A stretch of DNA of 47,574 nt from Pseudarthrobacter oxydans (GCF_013314975.1 NZ_JABTYH010000034.1:1-47574), one strand, 5' to 3'. Shown: positions 29,627 to 38,640, numbered from the stretch's first letter. The notes: generated by a model not told the origin, from the letters alone. Translations and numbers: made by a program.

Positions 29627-31121
29627 TACCGAATACAAGGAACCGTCATACGGAAACTGGCGAGTCCCAAGATCCGCAGGTCTGGGGGACCTTGGCGCTA
29701 TCGGTACCGGCATTGTCATGGCAGGGCTGTTGCTGGGCATCATCAGTTTTGCCATCTGGGGTCTCTTTGCAGGGCTCGGCGTCCTGGCCGTTGCTGGGGT
29801 GCTGGTCCTGTTGCTGACCGTCAAGGATAAGCACGGCCAGTCCGTGGTTGATCGTTTCGCGACACGGATGAACTTCCGGCTCGCCCGTTCCTCGGGTGCG
29901 AACTTGTACCGCTCGGGTCCGCTGGGGGTGACGGAGTGGGGCATGTACCAGCTCCCGGGGTTGGGGGCGAAGTCGCGCCTGTATGAGTTCAACGACTCCT
30001 ACAACCGCCCGTTCGCCATGCTCCACGTGCCGACCACCAACCACTTCACCGTCATCTTCTCCACCGAACCCGACGGCGCCTCACTCGTGGATCCCGAGCA
30101 GGTCGATGCGTGGGTGGCGAACTGGGGCGGTTGGCTCGCCGGACTAGGCGATGAGGCAGGGCTGGAAGCCGCCGCAGTGACCGTGGAGACAGCCCCGGAC
30201 TCCGGCTACCGGTTGCGCAACGAAGTCGAGATGAACATTGACGAGAACGCCCCCGAAGCGGCCAAGGCCATCCTCCGGGAGGTTATCCGGACCTACCCGG
30301 AAGGTTCTGCGACCGTGCGGGCCTGGGTGTCCCTGACCTTCAACGCCTCCCTTCGTGCAGGGTCCCGGAAGCGGGAACCGGAAGACGTCGCCCGCGACAT
30401 CGCCTCGCGCATCCCTGGGCTCGGTGCCCGGTTGCAGTCCACCGGTGCCGGGATCGCCCGGCCGATGTCAGCGCAGGAACTATGCGAGGTCGTCCGGATT
30501 GCCTATGACCCGCCCGCGGCGCTGATTATCGATGAGGCCCATGCGGCCGGTTCTCCGGTCGCCCTGACCTGGGGCGAGGTGGGCCCTACCGCAACCCAGG
30601 CCGGTTGGGACGAGTACCGACACGATTCCGCGTTCTCTGTCTCCTGGACGATGACGGGTGCGCCGCGGGGTTCGGTGAACTCTTCGGTCTTGTCCCGGCT
30701 GCTGGCCCCGCACGGGGACGTTGACCGCAAACGCGTCTCCCTGCTCTACCGTCCGATGGATTCGGCCCGTGCCGCGGCAGTGGTGGAGCGGGACCAGAAC
30801 AATGCGAATGTCCGGATCACCTCCGGAAACCGTCCCAGTGCCCGTGCCCTGGTTGATGCCCGGTCCGCGGCGCAGACTGCCCAGGAAGAAGCCCAGGGTG
30901 CCGGGCTCGTGAACTTCGGCATGGTCGTCACTGCCACGGTGACCGACAATGCCCGGCTTCCGGATGCGGTGGCCGCGATCGAGCAGACCTCCGGGACTGC
31001 CCGGGTCCTGCTTCGCCGCGCCTACGGCTCGCAGGACACCGCTTTCGCCGCGTCCTTGCCGCTGGGCCTGGTGCTGCCCAGACACATCCTGCTGCCCAGC
31101 GAGATCAGGGAGGCCCTCTAA
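29613..31121 (+). CDS. SCO6880 family transfer protein
   Basis: A 502-residue protein with two N-terminal membrane helices (about 27-48, GAIGTGIVMAGLLLGIISFA; 50-68, GLFAGLGVLAVAGVLVLLL). A long cytoplasmic part has 'FAMLHVPTTNHFTVIFSTEPDG' (in part HVPTTNHFTVIFSTEPDG) and ends 'SLPLGLVLPRHILLPSEIREAL'. SCO6880 proteins occur directly before VirB4 in actinobacterial transfer loci. They look like a PrgI/VirB3-type membrane part joined to the N-terminal domain normally found in VirB4, which fits the short N-terminus of the next protein. The start is GTG with GGGGGAGGG and overlaps the previous gene by 14 bp. Confidence 0.85.
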   Translation: MAAINTEYKEPSYGNWRVPRSAGLGDLGAIGTGIVMAGLLLGIISFAIWGLFAGLGVLAVAGVLVLLLTVKDKHGQSVVDRFATRMNFRLARSSGANLYRSGPLGVTEWGMYQLPGLGAKSRLYEFNDSYNRPFAMLHVPTTNHFTVIFSTEPDGASLVDPEQVDAWVANWGGWLAGLGDEAGLEAAAVTVETAPDSGYRLRNEVEMNIDENAPEAAKAILREVIRTYPEGSATVRAWVSLTFNASLRAGSRKREPEDVARDIASRIPGLGARLQSTGAGIARPMSAQELCEVVRIAYDPPAALIIDEAHAAGSPVALTWGEVGPTATQAGWDEYRHDSAFSVSWTMTGAPRGSVNSSVLSRLLAPHGDVDRKRVSLLYRPMDSARAAAVVERDQNNANVRITSGNRPSARALVDARSAAQTAQEEAQGAGLVNFGMVVTATVTDNARLPDAVAAIEQTSGTARVLLRRAYGSQDTAFAASLPLGLVLPRHILLPSEIREAL

Positions 31122-32714
31122 ATGGCCCGCAACACGATCCTGCAAGCGAAAAAAGTGAAAACAGTAAACCCAGCGAAAAAGGCTTCCGCCGGTGACCATG
31201 AGGTGACCTCGCGTCCTGGCCGTGTCCGGGGTCCCGGCTCACGCGGCTGGAGCGGCCGTGGTGGGGGAGCAGCTGCCCTGGTTCCTGCGGTGCGGGAGTA
31301 CCGGGGCACGACGGTGCAGGTGTGCGGGTTGTGGCCGTTCAGCTCCGGGACGTCGTCGCCGATGATTGGTGTGCCGCTGGGCCGGCATGAGGAAACCCAG
31401 GCAACGGTCTGTTGCGACCCGATCAGCTGGTTCCAGCGCGCCCATCTGATCTCCAACCCGTCCGCGTTCGTTCTCGGAAAACCCGGGCTGGGAAAATCCA
31501 CGCTGGTGCGACGGATGCTCCTGGGCCTCTCCGGCCAGGGCGTGCACCCCCTCGTGCTGGGGGACCTGAAGGCAGAACACGTCGACGCGGTGGAGGCTTT
31601 GGGCGGTCAGGTCATCCGGCTCGGCCGGGGACGGGGCTACCTGAACATCCTTGATCCCGGCCAGGCCGTCGAGGTCGCCCAGCGGCTGGAAGAAGAAGGG
31701 CACCACGACGCGGCCGTCCGTGTCCGGGCCGACGCCCACGGCCGGCGGCTGAATATGGTCGTCTCCCTCATCACGATCAGCCGGAACTCACCCCCGACAG
31801 ATCAGGAACAAACCATCCTTGACCGGGCCCTGCGGGTGCTCGATGACACGTTCGACGGCATTCCGGTCCTTAAAGACCTTCTCGACGTCATCACCGCGGC
31901 CCCGGCCGAGCTGCGCCAGGTCGCCCTGGACCGCGGCGACATGACCGTCTACCTGCAGGAAACCCGGGCGCTGGAAGCGACCCTGCTGGGCTTGACCGGT
32001 GGCGGGAAGCTCGGCGAAATCTTCTCCCGGCAGACCACTAACCCCATGCGGCGGGACCGTGCCGTGGTCTTCGATGTCTCCAGCATCGACGAAACCGAAA
32101 CCGACCTGCAGGCAGCGGTCCTCCTGGCGTGCTGGTCCTACGGATTCGGGACCGTCAACGTCGCCAACGCCCTCGCCGACGCCGGACTGGAACCACGCCG
32201 GAACTACTTCGTCGTCCTGGATGAGCTGTGGCGGGCGCTGCGCTCCGGCAAGGGCATGGTCGACCGCGTCGACGCGCTCACCCGGCTCAACAGGAGTGTT
32301 GGTGTCGGGCAGGTCATGATCTCCCACACCATGTCCGACCTGCTGGCCCTCCCGGCCGAGGAAGACCGGATGAAAGCCCGCGGGTTCGTTGAACGTTCCG
32401 GCATGGTCATCTGCGCAGGCCTCCCCGCTTCGGAGATGCCGCTGCTGACGGCTGCGATCCCGCTCTCCAGGCAGGAACAGCAGAAGCTCATCTCCTGGCA
32501 GGACCCGCCCGCATGGGATTCCCGCGGCGGTGACGTCGAACCCCCGGGCCGGGGAAAGTTCCTGATCAAGGTCGGCGGCCGCCCAGGCATCCCCGTCACC
32601 ATCGGTTTGACCTCCATCGAAGCCTCCCTGAACGACACAAACCGCCTCTGGCATGCACCGGCAGAAACCCTGCTGGATGCAGCAGCTCCCATCCGGGAAG
32701 AAGGTGCGGCATGA
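31122..32714 (+). CDS. VirB4-like ATPase
   Basis: A 530-residue ATPase powering the type IV secretion channel. Walker A GKPGLGKST lies at 119-127. 'VLGDLKAEHVDAVEALGGQV' is followed by 'GRGYLNILDP', typical of VirB4/TraC. Walker B 'YFVVLDELWRAL' lies near residue 365, and the region of 'SVGVGQVMISHTMSDLLALP' holds the conserved Gln/Arg finger. The N-terminal domain of canonical VirB4 is missing, probably supplied by the SCO6880 protein. The gene begins right at the previous stop and overlaps VirD4 by 4 bp. Confidence 0.92.
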   Translation: MARNTILQAKKVKTVNPAKKASAGDHEVTSRPGRVRGPGSRGWSGRGGGAAALVPAVREYRGTTVQVCGLWPFSSGTSSPMIGVPLGRHEETQATVCCDPISWFQRAHLISNPSAFVLGKPGLGKSTLVRRMLLGLSGQGVHPLVLGDLKAEHVDAVEALGGQVIRLGRGRGYLNILDPGQAVEVAQRLEEEGHHDAAVRVRADAHGRRLNMVVSLITISRNSPPTDQEQTILDRALRVLDDTFDGIPVLKDLLDVITAAPAELRQVALDRGDMTVYLQETRALEATLLGLTGGGKLGEIFSRQTTNPMRRDRAVVFDVSSIDETETDLQAAVLLACWSYGFGTVNVANALADAGLEPRRNYFVVLDELWRALRSGKGMVDRVDALTRLNRSVGVGQVMISHTMSDLLALPAEEDRMKARGFVERSGMVICAGLPASEMPLLTAAIPLSRQEQQKLISWQDPPAWDSRGGDVEPPGRGKFLIKVGGRPGIPVTIGLTSIEASLNDTNRLWHAPAETLLDAAAPIREEGAA

Positions 32715-34480
32715 GTGCTCCAAACCGCAAGGGAACCGGCCTCGGCGACGCCCTGGGGATTTGGCTCGCCATCGGCGCCGCCACCATCTTCGGCGGCGGC
32801 ACCTGGGCCGCGGCCCACCTCGGGTCGTGGATGGCCGGCCTCGGCGCCCCGCCGGCGCACCCGATTGACCTGATCGCCGGGCTGGCCAAGGGACGGGTGC
32901 CCTGGCCGGACCAGTCCACGGTGGTGGCGTGCGTGCTGGCCGGTGTCCTGATCGCACTGCTGGTGACGGTGCTGGTGGTCCGGTCCCGGACCGCGAGCAA
33001 ACGCACCCGGGTGGACAAGGCAGCGGTGTACATGGGCCGGGGCAAGGACCTGAACCACCTCTCGACCAAGGGTGCCACGGCAACTGCCGTGCGCCTCGGC
33101 GTGGAAAACTCCACCGGTGTCCGCCTTGGCCGCAGCGTTGCCGGAAAGCGCCCGCTCTGGGCATCGTGGGAAGACATGCTCATCCTCATCGCCGGGCCGC
33201 GCACGATGAAGACCACCTCTTACGCCGTTCCCGCCATCCTGGACGCACCCGGCGCAGTGATCGCCACATCCAACAAACGCGACATCGTCGACGTCACCCG
33301 CCCCATCCGTTCCGAGGCCGGTCAGGTGTGGGTCTTTGACCCGCAAGCCGTGGCCGAGGAAGAACCATCCTGGTGGTGGAACCCGCTCTCCTACGTGAAG
33401 AACGAAGCCACGGCAGGGAACATGGCCCAGCACTTCGCCGCAGGCTCCCGGGAACCCGGAACAAAACCCGACGCCTACTTTGACCCGGCCGGGCAAAACC
33501 TGCTCAAAGCCCTCCTGCTCGCCGCCTCGCTCAGCGCCGCCCCGATCGCGCAGGTGTACACCTGGCTGACCCGGCCGCACGACGAAGCACCGGCTGACAT
33601 CCTCCGCGCCGCCGGCTTTGACCTGCTGGCAGACATGGTTATTGGCCACATCCGGGAACCGGAAAAGCAGCGGGCCGGCGTCTACGGCACCGCCCGGCAA
33701 ATGGTTTCCTGCCTCACCGACCGGGACGTCAGCCAGTGGGTCACCCCCACACCGGGCACAACCGTCGACACCGACCCCCGGCCGCAGTTCGTCCCTGAAG
33801 ACTTCGTCCGCGGCAAAGGCACGCTCTACAGCCTCTCCCGCGAAGGCGTCGGCACCGCAGGCCCGCTCGTCACGGCGCTGACCGTCGCCGTCGTCGAAGC
33901 TGCCGAAAAGTACGCCACCTCCCAACCCGGCGGGCGCCTCGCAACCCCACTGCTGGGCATCCTCGATGAAGCCGCGAACGTCTGCCGGTGGAAAGCCTTG
34001 CCGGACCAGTACAGCCACTACGGCTCCCGCGGCATCATTCTCATGACCATCCTGCAGTCGTGGTCCCAGGGCGTGGAAGTGTGGAACCTCGAAGGAATGC
34101 GGAAGCTCTGGTCAGCATCCAACGTCAAAATCTACGGCGGCGGCGTCTCCGAAGTCGGTTACCTCGACGAGCTCTCACGCCTCATCGGCCAATACAGCTA
34201 CATCAACGTCTCCCGCAGCCACAGCAAGAACGGGTCCTCCTCCTCACGCCAGGAAAGCAAGGACGAAATCCTGTCCGTCGCCGACCTGACAGCGCTGCCA
34301 CGGTTCCGGGCCATCCTGCTCGCATCCGGGGCCCCGGCCACCATGATCGAAACGATTCCCTGGATGAACGGACCGCACGCCCAGAAGGTTAGGGACTCCC
34401 TCGCAGCCAAGGAAACAACTGAGCACGAGCCGGTGGCCGTTGCCGCCCACAACCCGTGGACGGACGGGGACAAGGCGTGA
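32711..34480 (+). CDS. VirD4/TraD-type coupling ATPase
   Basis: A 589-residue coupling protein that would bring the DNA substrate to the channel. Two N-terminal membrane helices (about 12-40 and 70-92) are followed by Walker A GPRTMKTTS (162-170) and 'PGAVIATSNKRDIVDVTRPI'. 'WWWNPLSYV' is present, with Walker B 'LLGILDEAAN' near residue 415 and 'YGSRGIILMTILQSWSQG' after it. In the Walker A, Thr-Met precedes the Lys, as in many actinobacterial T4CPs. The C-terminal tail is short, without a clear all-alpha domain. It overlaps virB4 (ATGA) and the DUF4913 gene (GTGA). Confidence 0.93.
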   Translation: MSAPNRKGTGLGDALGIWLAIGAATIFGGGTWAAAHLGSWMAGLGAPPAHPIDLIAGLAKGRVPWPDQSTVVACVLAGVLIALLVTVLVVRSRTASKRTRVDKAAVYMGRGKDLNHLSTKGATATAVRLGVENSTGVRLGRSVAGKRPLWASWEDMLILIAGPRTMKTTSYAVPAILDAPGAVIATSNKRDIVDVTRPIRSEAGQVWVFDPQAVAEEEPSWWWNPLSYVKNEATAGNMAQHFAAGSREPGTKPDAYFDPAGQNLLKALLLAASLSAAPIAQVYTWLTRPHDEAPADILRAAGFDLLADMVIGHIREPEKQRAGVYGTARQMVSCLTDRDVSQWVTPTPGTTVDTDPRPQFVPEDFVRGKGTLYSLSREGVGTAGPLVTALTVAVVEAAEKYATSQPGGRLATPLLGILDEAANVCRWKALPDQYSHYGSRGIILMTILQSWSQGVEVWNLEGMRKLWSASNVKIYGGGVSEVGYLDELSRLIGQYSYINVSRSHSKNGSSSSRQESKDEILSVADLTALPRFRAILLASGAPATMIETIPWMNGPHAQKVRDSLAAKETTEHEPVAVAAHNPWTDGDKA

Positions 34481-34905
34481 GTGAAGAGTTCGGGGACGCC
34501 TTCGGGGACGAAGAGGAGCAGTCCCCGCCCGGCGGGCACAGCCACGCTGAGCCCGAACCGGAACTGGTGTACTCCAGCGCCGTGGAATTCTTCGCTGACC
34601 TCCTGGCCCAGTCCTACGTCCGCGAAGTCAACGAAGGCGCAGCCAACGCGTGGTGCCCCGAGTGGTACAAACACCCCGAAGCCCTCATCCGGATGGAAGC
34701 CATCTGGCGGGCGTGGGAACACCTACGGCTCGAACCTGCCCTCGGCGTCAGCACCTGGTGGCTGAACCACGCAGACCCACACATGCGCATCCTCATGGAC
34801 AAAGAAGGCCCCTTCAAAAAATGCGCCTACGACGGACACAAAACCCCCACCCCGGACAGAACTGCCCTTCCCCACAAGACCCCCGAAGCAGGAATCTTTG
34901 ACTAG
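34477..34905 (+). CDS. DUF4913 family protein
   Basis: A 142-residue protein with the DUF4913 signature: 'YSSAVEFFADLLAQSYVREV', 'WCPEWYKHPEALIRMEAIWRAWEHLRLEPALG' (in part WCPEWYKHPEALIRMEAIWR), 'STWWLNHADPHMRILMDKEGPFKKC'. The conserved Trp and His residues suggest a compact helical domain. The function is unknown, but these proteins regularly follow the coupling protein gene in actinobacterial plasmids and integrative elements. The GTG at 34477 overlaps the previous stop. No relaxase gene follows, and the next 260 bp are non-coding, so the operon ends here. Confidence 0.88.
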   Translation: MSEEFGDAFGDEEEQSPPGGHSHAEPEPELVYSSAVEFFADLLAQSYVREVNEGAANAWCPEWYKHPEALIRMEAIWRAWEHLRLEPALGVSTWWLNHADPHMRILMDKEGPFKKCAYDGHKTPTPDRTALPHKTPEAGIFD

Positions 34906-35130
34906 CAGCGACTGCCCTCCACTGCGCGCCTGGAAGCACTGCTTCGTTCAGGCAGGCGACCATGCTTTGCAGATCCTTGGAAGTGAGCTGCCTGTCAGAG
35001 CTGACACGCCACAGGTCTACCTGATGAGGAAGCCCACATGGGCGGGTCCATGAAGCCGTCCGTTGGCTGTTATGAGGACACGCTAAAGGGCGTTCACAGG
35101 GACGGCGAACATCGAGTTTTCTTTTGGACC

Positions 35131-35165
35131 TTCCACCAATGTCAATTTCGTATTACGATTTGAAT
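35131..35165 (+). promoter_or_regulatory. Promoter and palindromic operator of the toxin-antitoxin pair
   Basis: TTCCAC (35131-35136), a 17-bp spacer and TACGAT (35154-35159), then 6 nt to the GTG at 35166. The palindrome TCGTA-T-TACGA (35148-35158) overlaps the -10, where an autoregulating antitoxin would bind. Confidence 0.55.
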
Positions 35166-35426
35166 GTGAGTGATGAGAAGATCAACGGAGTGCCGGTCAC
35201 TGACGAGGTGATCCAAGCGTGGGCCGATGAGGCTGAGCGGGGCTATCCCGTCGAGCAACTGCGCAAGCGGGGCCGCCGTCCGGTCGGTGAGGGCCCCGGC
35301 GAAGTGGTACCGGTGCGCATGGATGCCTCCCTGTTGCAGGAGCTCTCTGCTCGAGCCGAGCATGATCACCTGAGCCGTTCGGAAGCTATCCGCGCGGCTG
35401 TCCGGGCGTGGATCAGCGCCGCGTAG
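35166..35426 (+). CDS. Ribbon-helix-helix antitoxin
   Basis: An 86-residue protein. The N-terminal half is acidic with 'TDEVIQAWADEAERGYPVEQLRKRGRRP' (in part IQAWADEAERGYPVEQLRKR). The C-terminal half, 'EVVPVRMDASLLQELSARAE', then 'HLSRSEAIRAAVRAWI', is a CopG-type ribbon-helix-helix. The leaderless promoter points to GTG 35166 as start, though an ATG at 35139 is also in frame. Its stop overlaps the toxin start as TAGTG, the usual arrangement that couples antitoxin and toxin synthesis. Confidence 0.78.
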   Translation: MSDEKINGVPVTDEVIQAWADEAERGYPVEQLRKRGRRPVGEGPGEVVPVRMDASLLQELSARAEHDHLSRSEAIRAAVRAWISAA

Positions 35427-35665
35427 TGCAGGCGCATTCATCTGCTCTTAAACATGGGATCAGCGCGGAGGATGGGATCTACGCGGCAGATCACGCGGTG
35501 TACTTTGCGGACCTCGACGAGGACAGCCCGGCCCGGCAGCTGAGGCTCGGATTCGACCCCGCAGGCCGGCTGATCGAACTCGTCGTCCTTCGGTTCGACA
35601 GCGGCAATGAGCTGCTGATCCATGCAATGAAAGCGCGAACCCAGTACCTGGACCTGCTCGCCTGA
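35426..35665 (+). CDS. Putative toxin partner
   Basis: A 79-residue protein opened by the GTG sharing a base with the antitoxin stop. It reads 'QAHSSALKHGISAEDGIYAA', 'LRLGFDPAGRLIELVVLRFD', 'ELLIHAMKARTQYLDLL'. This pattern (KHG near the N-terminus, two strands, an IHAM motif near the end) resembles small BrnT/DUF4258-like toxins of actinobacteria, which are probable ribonucleases. His residues in KHG and IHAM could be catalytic. The exact family was not confirmed, and the toxin call leans on the coupled RHH gene. Confidence 0.65.
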   Translation: MQAHSSALKHGISAEDGIYAADHAVYFADLDEDSPARQLRLGFDPAGRLIELVVLRFDSGNELLIHAMKARTQYLDLLA

Positions 35666-35781
35666 AATCGCTTCCCGTGCCTTCCCTCCTCGCGGCACCG
35701 CCGTCCTTCGGGATGCTGGTGTCCGGCGTCGTGCAGTAACGCGACGAAGGCGCCGCCGCGGTTCGTGCCATCCTTGGGGGT

Positions 35782-37023
35782 ATGGCGCGAACCTGGTTAT
35801 CGGTGACGGTGGAACTGCTCGGTGGTCGTGGTGAGGAGCTGTGGCCTTGGCCGGGGCGCATCTTCGCGGTCGGACCCTCGCACACCTTCTTGGATCTCGC
35901 CAACGCCATCAACGATGCCTTCGCCCGTTGGGACCGGGCGCACCTGTCAATGTTCACCCTGGGCGACGGCCGGGTAATCACGGATGAAGAGACGGGAGCC
36001 GAGTTGGCCGGATCCGGCGGTGGGCCGGTCATCACAGCTATCGACATCGCAGTTACCAAGGTCGCCCGGACCTTGGGGCCGGGGTCTGAGTTCCAGTTCA
36101 TGTTTGACCTTGGTGACGCGTGGACGCACCGGTGCGTGGTTGGGGAGGCAAAGGTCGACCCGCTGGAGGTATTAGGTGTCCGTCCTGATGTCCCCCTGCC
36201 GTACTGGGGCTGGGGCAGCATCCCGGACCAGTACGGGCGCCGGTGGGCCACTGATGACGGGGAGAGCCGGGTCCCGGCGAAACCGGGCGAACCGCATCCG
36301 ATGCTGCTGCACGCGTGGCCCGCACAGGTCTCGGTGCCGATGCTCGACCTGTCCGAGATGCGTGAAGCCATCGCGGCAGCAGACGCGGCCCGCTTCCTCG
36401 CAGCCCTGACCGGACGCGACATCAATGACACCCTCCAGCAGGTGGGGGCCGGCATACCGATCGCCCTGAAGCACAGGCGCCAGGAAGCCGAGCCGGTGGC
36501 ACTGTCGGTCATCAACCGGCTGACCCGGCGCGGCTGCGCCGGTGACCAGGTGCTGGCCGAGGACCTGCTGGCATCCCTGCGCCGCTTGCCGCTGCCAGGC
36601 CGGGTTGTTCCCGTGGACCTCGATATGCTTAGCATCATCTTGGAAGGGGACCCCGATCTGTCCACCGGCGGCTACCTCGACCTTCACACCGGGCAGGCGT
36701 ACGACGAGGCCGCCACTGACCCGATGATCGTCGGGCAGGACACCGCGATCGACGTAGAGGATGAACCGGACCGATGGCTTCGGCTGAACCGCACAAGTTC
36801 CGGGAACGGCTGGCAGGACATGGCAGCTTTCGCCGCACGGCAGCACGATGAAGCCCTCCGGGAGCGCCTGGAGCGGGCGATCGAGGGAAAAGGCGCCTTC
36901 TCCCGGTTCCGGGAAATCGTCCACAACGAGAACCTCAGCGAACACTGGTACGCCTTCTCGACCGACCGGCAGATGGGCCGCGCCCGCGAATACCTCGCCG
37001 ACAACGGCATCCACGTGGGCTGA
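35782..37023 (+). CDS. Fusion of pRiA4b ORF-3-like and UPF0158-like domains
   Basis: A 413-residue protein. The N-terminal 180 residues match the plasmid pRiA4b ORF-3 family: 'SVTVELLGGRGEELWPWPGR', 'TFLDLANAINDAFARWDRAH' and 'FQFMFDLGDAWTHRCVV'. The C-terminal region (about 285-413) matches UPF0158: 'LDMLSIILEGDPDLSTGGYL', acidic 'IDVEDEPDRWLRL', then 'FSRFREIVHNENLSEHWYAF'. A helical linker with 'VALSVINRLTRRGCAGDQVL' joins them. Neither family has a settled function. No ribosome site is obvious before the ATG at 35782. Combining both domains in one chain is notable. Confidence 0.82.
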   Translation: MARTWLSVTVELLGGRGEELWPWPGRIFAVGPSHTFLDLANAINDAFARWDRAHLSMFTLGDGRVITDEETGAELAGSGGGPVITAIDIAVTKVARTLGPGSEFQFMFDLGDAWTHRCVVGEAKVDPLEVLGVRPDVPLPYWGWGSIPDQYGRRWATDDGESRVPAKPGEPHPMLLHAWPAQVSVPMLDLSEMREAIAAADAARFLAALTGRDINDTLQQVGAGIPIALKHRRQEAEPVALSVINRLTRRGCAGDQVLAEDLLASLRRLPLPGRVVPVDLDMLSIILEGDPDLSTGGYLDLHTGQAYDEAATDPMIVGQDTAIDVEDEPDRWLRLNRTSSGNGWQDMAAFAARQHDEALRERLERAIEGKGAFSRFREIVHNENLSEHWYAFSTDRQMGRAREYLADNGIHVG

Positions 37024-37195
37024 CCCGGGCTCGGCCGGCTGGTTCCTTCGACGTGCGGACCTACCCCGCCTGAATGGCCACTGGAAATTCGGGAGAGGTT
37101 TACTGTCACGCCAGGGCCAGTGTCGGGTACGGTGAACCCGGCACACTGGACAACATTCAGAGCACCCCTTGGTCGGGGAGCGGGCAAGGAATCTC

Positions 37196-38017
37196 ATGGC
37201 CGGTAACGAGCACACCCGCGGCAAAGAAGTGGATGGTGGCACGCGGCCAGAGGAGCACGACGAGATCAGCGACGCCCTTGAGTGGATGCGCCTGACGTAT
37301 GCCCTCGATTACGCCGCCCGCCCCGACTCCTGGGAACGGCCCGAAGACTACCCGCAGTCATGGAGCATTCGCGCCTACATCGACGCTGACATCCTCGAAC
37401 CCGACTACGACACCTTCGACGCCGACGCCCAAGGCCGGGTCACCGTCGCCGAAGCCAGCGTCCACCTCGTCCCGGACGTTGGCAGCGTCAATCTCTTCGA
37501 CACCTTGGACGCCCACAGCGCTGACCTGTCCCGATTCGCCGAAGCGTTCATCGTCGCCGGATCCGAGCCCAGTCAGCTCAGCGTCGAGAGCGAACCGGTC
37601 CTAGAAGGCGATCTGATGATCGTGTCCTGGGTGAGCGTCCAGCCGCGGTTCCGTGGGCACCGGGCCGGGCACCAAATATTTAAGGCTATCCTCGGAGCAA
37701 TCGGCCGCGGTACCGTCGTCACCGTCCTGCACGCGGCACCCGGGCTCAAGGACGATACGGATGAAGGATCCCTGAAACACCGGAGAGAATGCCGCGCCCT
37801 TGCCAAGTACTGGGGCGAACTCGGATTCCGGCCACTGGACGGCAACATAATGGTCCTGACCTACGAGGACATGCTCGCCATGCTCGAGGACGAGGACCGG
37901 GAGGACACCGATTTCAACCTCGACGAGCTGCGTGATGTGCCGCTAATGCAGCTCTCCCAAGAGCAGCGCGACGCAGTGTTTAGGAACCTCCGAACCAAAC
38001 TCGACGAATTGCCCTGA
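37196..38017 (+). CDS. GNAT-like acetyltransferase family protein
   Basis: A 273-residue acidic protein. Its centre has a GNAT-like pattern: strand 'LMIVSWVSVQPRFRGHRAGH' with the acetyl-CoA loop RGHRAGH in place of the usual R/Q-x-x-G-x-G/A, then helix 'QIFKAILGAIG'. 'KYWGELGFRPLDGNIMVL' is the usual C-terminal 'GF' strand. The N-terminal 90 residues and a C-terminal acidic helix are extra. The substrate is unknown. ATG 37196 is preferred over GTG 37169 because AAGGAATCTC precedes it. It may be co-transcribed with the fusion gene (172-bp gap). Confidence 0.65.
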   Translation: MAGNEHTRGKEVDGGTRPEEHDEISDALEWMRLTYALDYAARPDSWERPEDYPQSWSIRAYIDADILEPDYDTFDADAQGRVTVAEASVHLVPDVGSVNLFDTLDAHSADLSRFAEAFIVAGSEPSQLSVESEPVLEGDLMIVSWVSVQPRFRGHRAGHQIFKAILGAIGRGTVVTVLHAAPGLKDDTDEGSLKHRRECRALAKYWGELGFRPLDGNIMVLTYEDMLAMLEDEDREDTDFNLDELRDVPLMQLSQEQRDAVFRNLRTKLDELP

Positions 38018-38640
38018 CGCCAGGAGTCCAAGGCACAAAGGTGGGACTAGAAGCTGTCCATAGTTGTGGTCAATCCGGGTTATCCACAGCTGGAATTGGG
38101 AGCCCTGAGGATAGCTCCCTTCGCAGCAGTAGCGGTGGATAACCCATCAGGATTGTCCCCGAGTGTGGGCAGCGGAACCAATTGTCCAGACGGTTTCTGG
38201 ACAATTGGGCAACAGGCTGTTGCCCAATTGCGTCCCTGCCCCGCGCAAGCTCCTCAGCGGGGCTGGCTGTCAGATTTGAATCTAAGACAGAAGAGTGGGG
38301 AGTGTAAGAACCGCTCTGAAGACCCTATTCTGACGCCCTTTTTTCTTGCTGCTGACGTCAGGTTGGGGTGTAGTACATCCGCACTATAGGACTTCCTTGA
38401 AGGAATCATGAGATCGGTTTTGGTCTACGTACAAGGTCAGACTGCTGCCGCCCTCAAGCAGGCCGGCCCAGCGATACCCCGAATTACGACGAGCAGTCGG
38501 CCGTTGCTAATTCCAACCAGTTGGGAGAGCGAAGTCACTATCCCGGCTACTTAATCCTGCTCTGCGTTTTCGCGGGATCGACTTCTTTCATCGCTGAATT
38601 CGATCCGTCCCCTTCTTTATGGAGCCAGCTTCTTGTGGTC
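38018..38640. other. Non-coding origin-like region
   Basis: No gene is seen in these 623 bp. Two DnaA-box-like sites face each other: TTATCCACA (38080-38088, perfect consensus) and GGTGGATAA (38134-38142, one mismatch). They are contained in an 11-bp inverted repeat GGGTTATCCAC/GTGGATAACCC. Next come two hairpins that share seven bases, described separately. Then CTGACGTCAG (38352-38361) and TTCCTTGAAGGAA (38393-38405) are small palindromes, and TTTTTTC lies near 38339. The whole could be a replication origin, a single-strand initiation site or a transfer origin. Confidence 0.5.
38178..38230. repeat. Two overlapping perfect hairpins
   Basis: Hairpin 1: CCAATTGTCCAGA (38178-38190) with TCTGGACAATTGG (38196-38208). 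Hairpin 2: CAATTGGGCAACA (38202-38214) with TGTTGCCCAATTG (38218-38230). Both have 13-bp perfect stems and share 38202-38208, so they exclude each other in a single strand. Confidence 0.85.

Noticed and set aside
31788..34018. Very long minus-strand frames opposite virB4 and virD4
   Set aside because: Arg/Pro/Gly-rich shadows of GC-rich genes on the other strand; both plus-strand proteins carry clear motifs.
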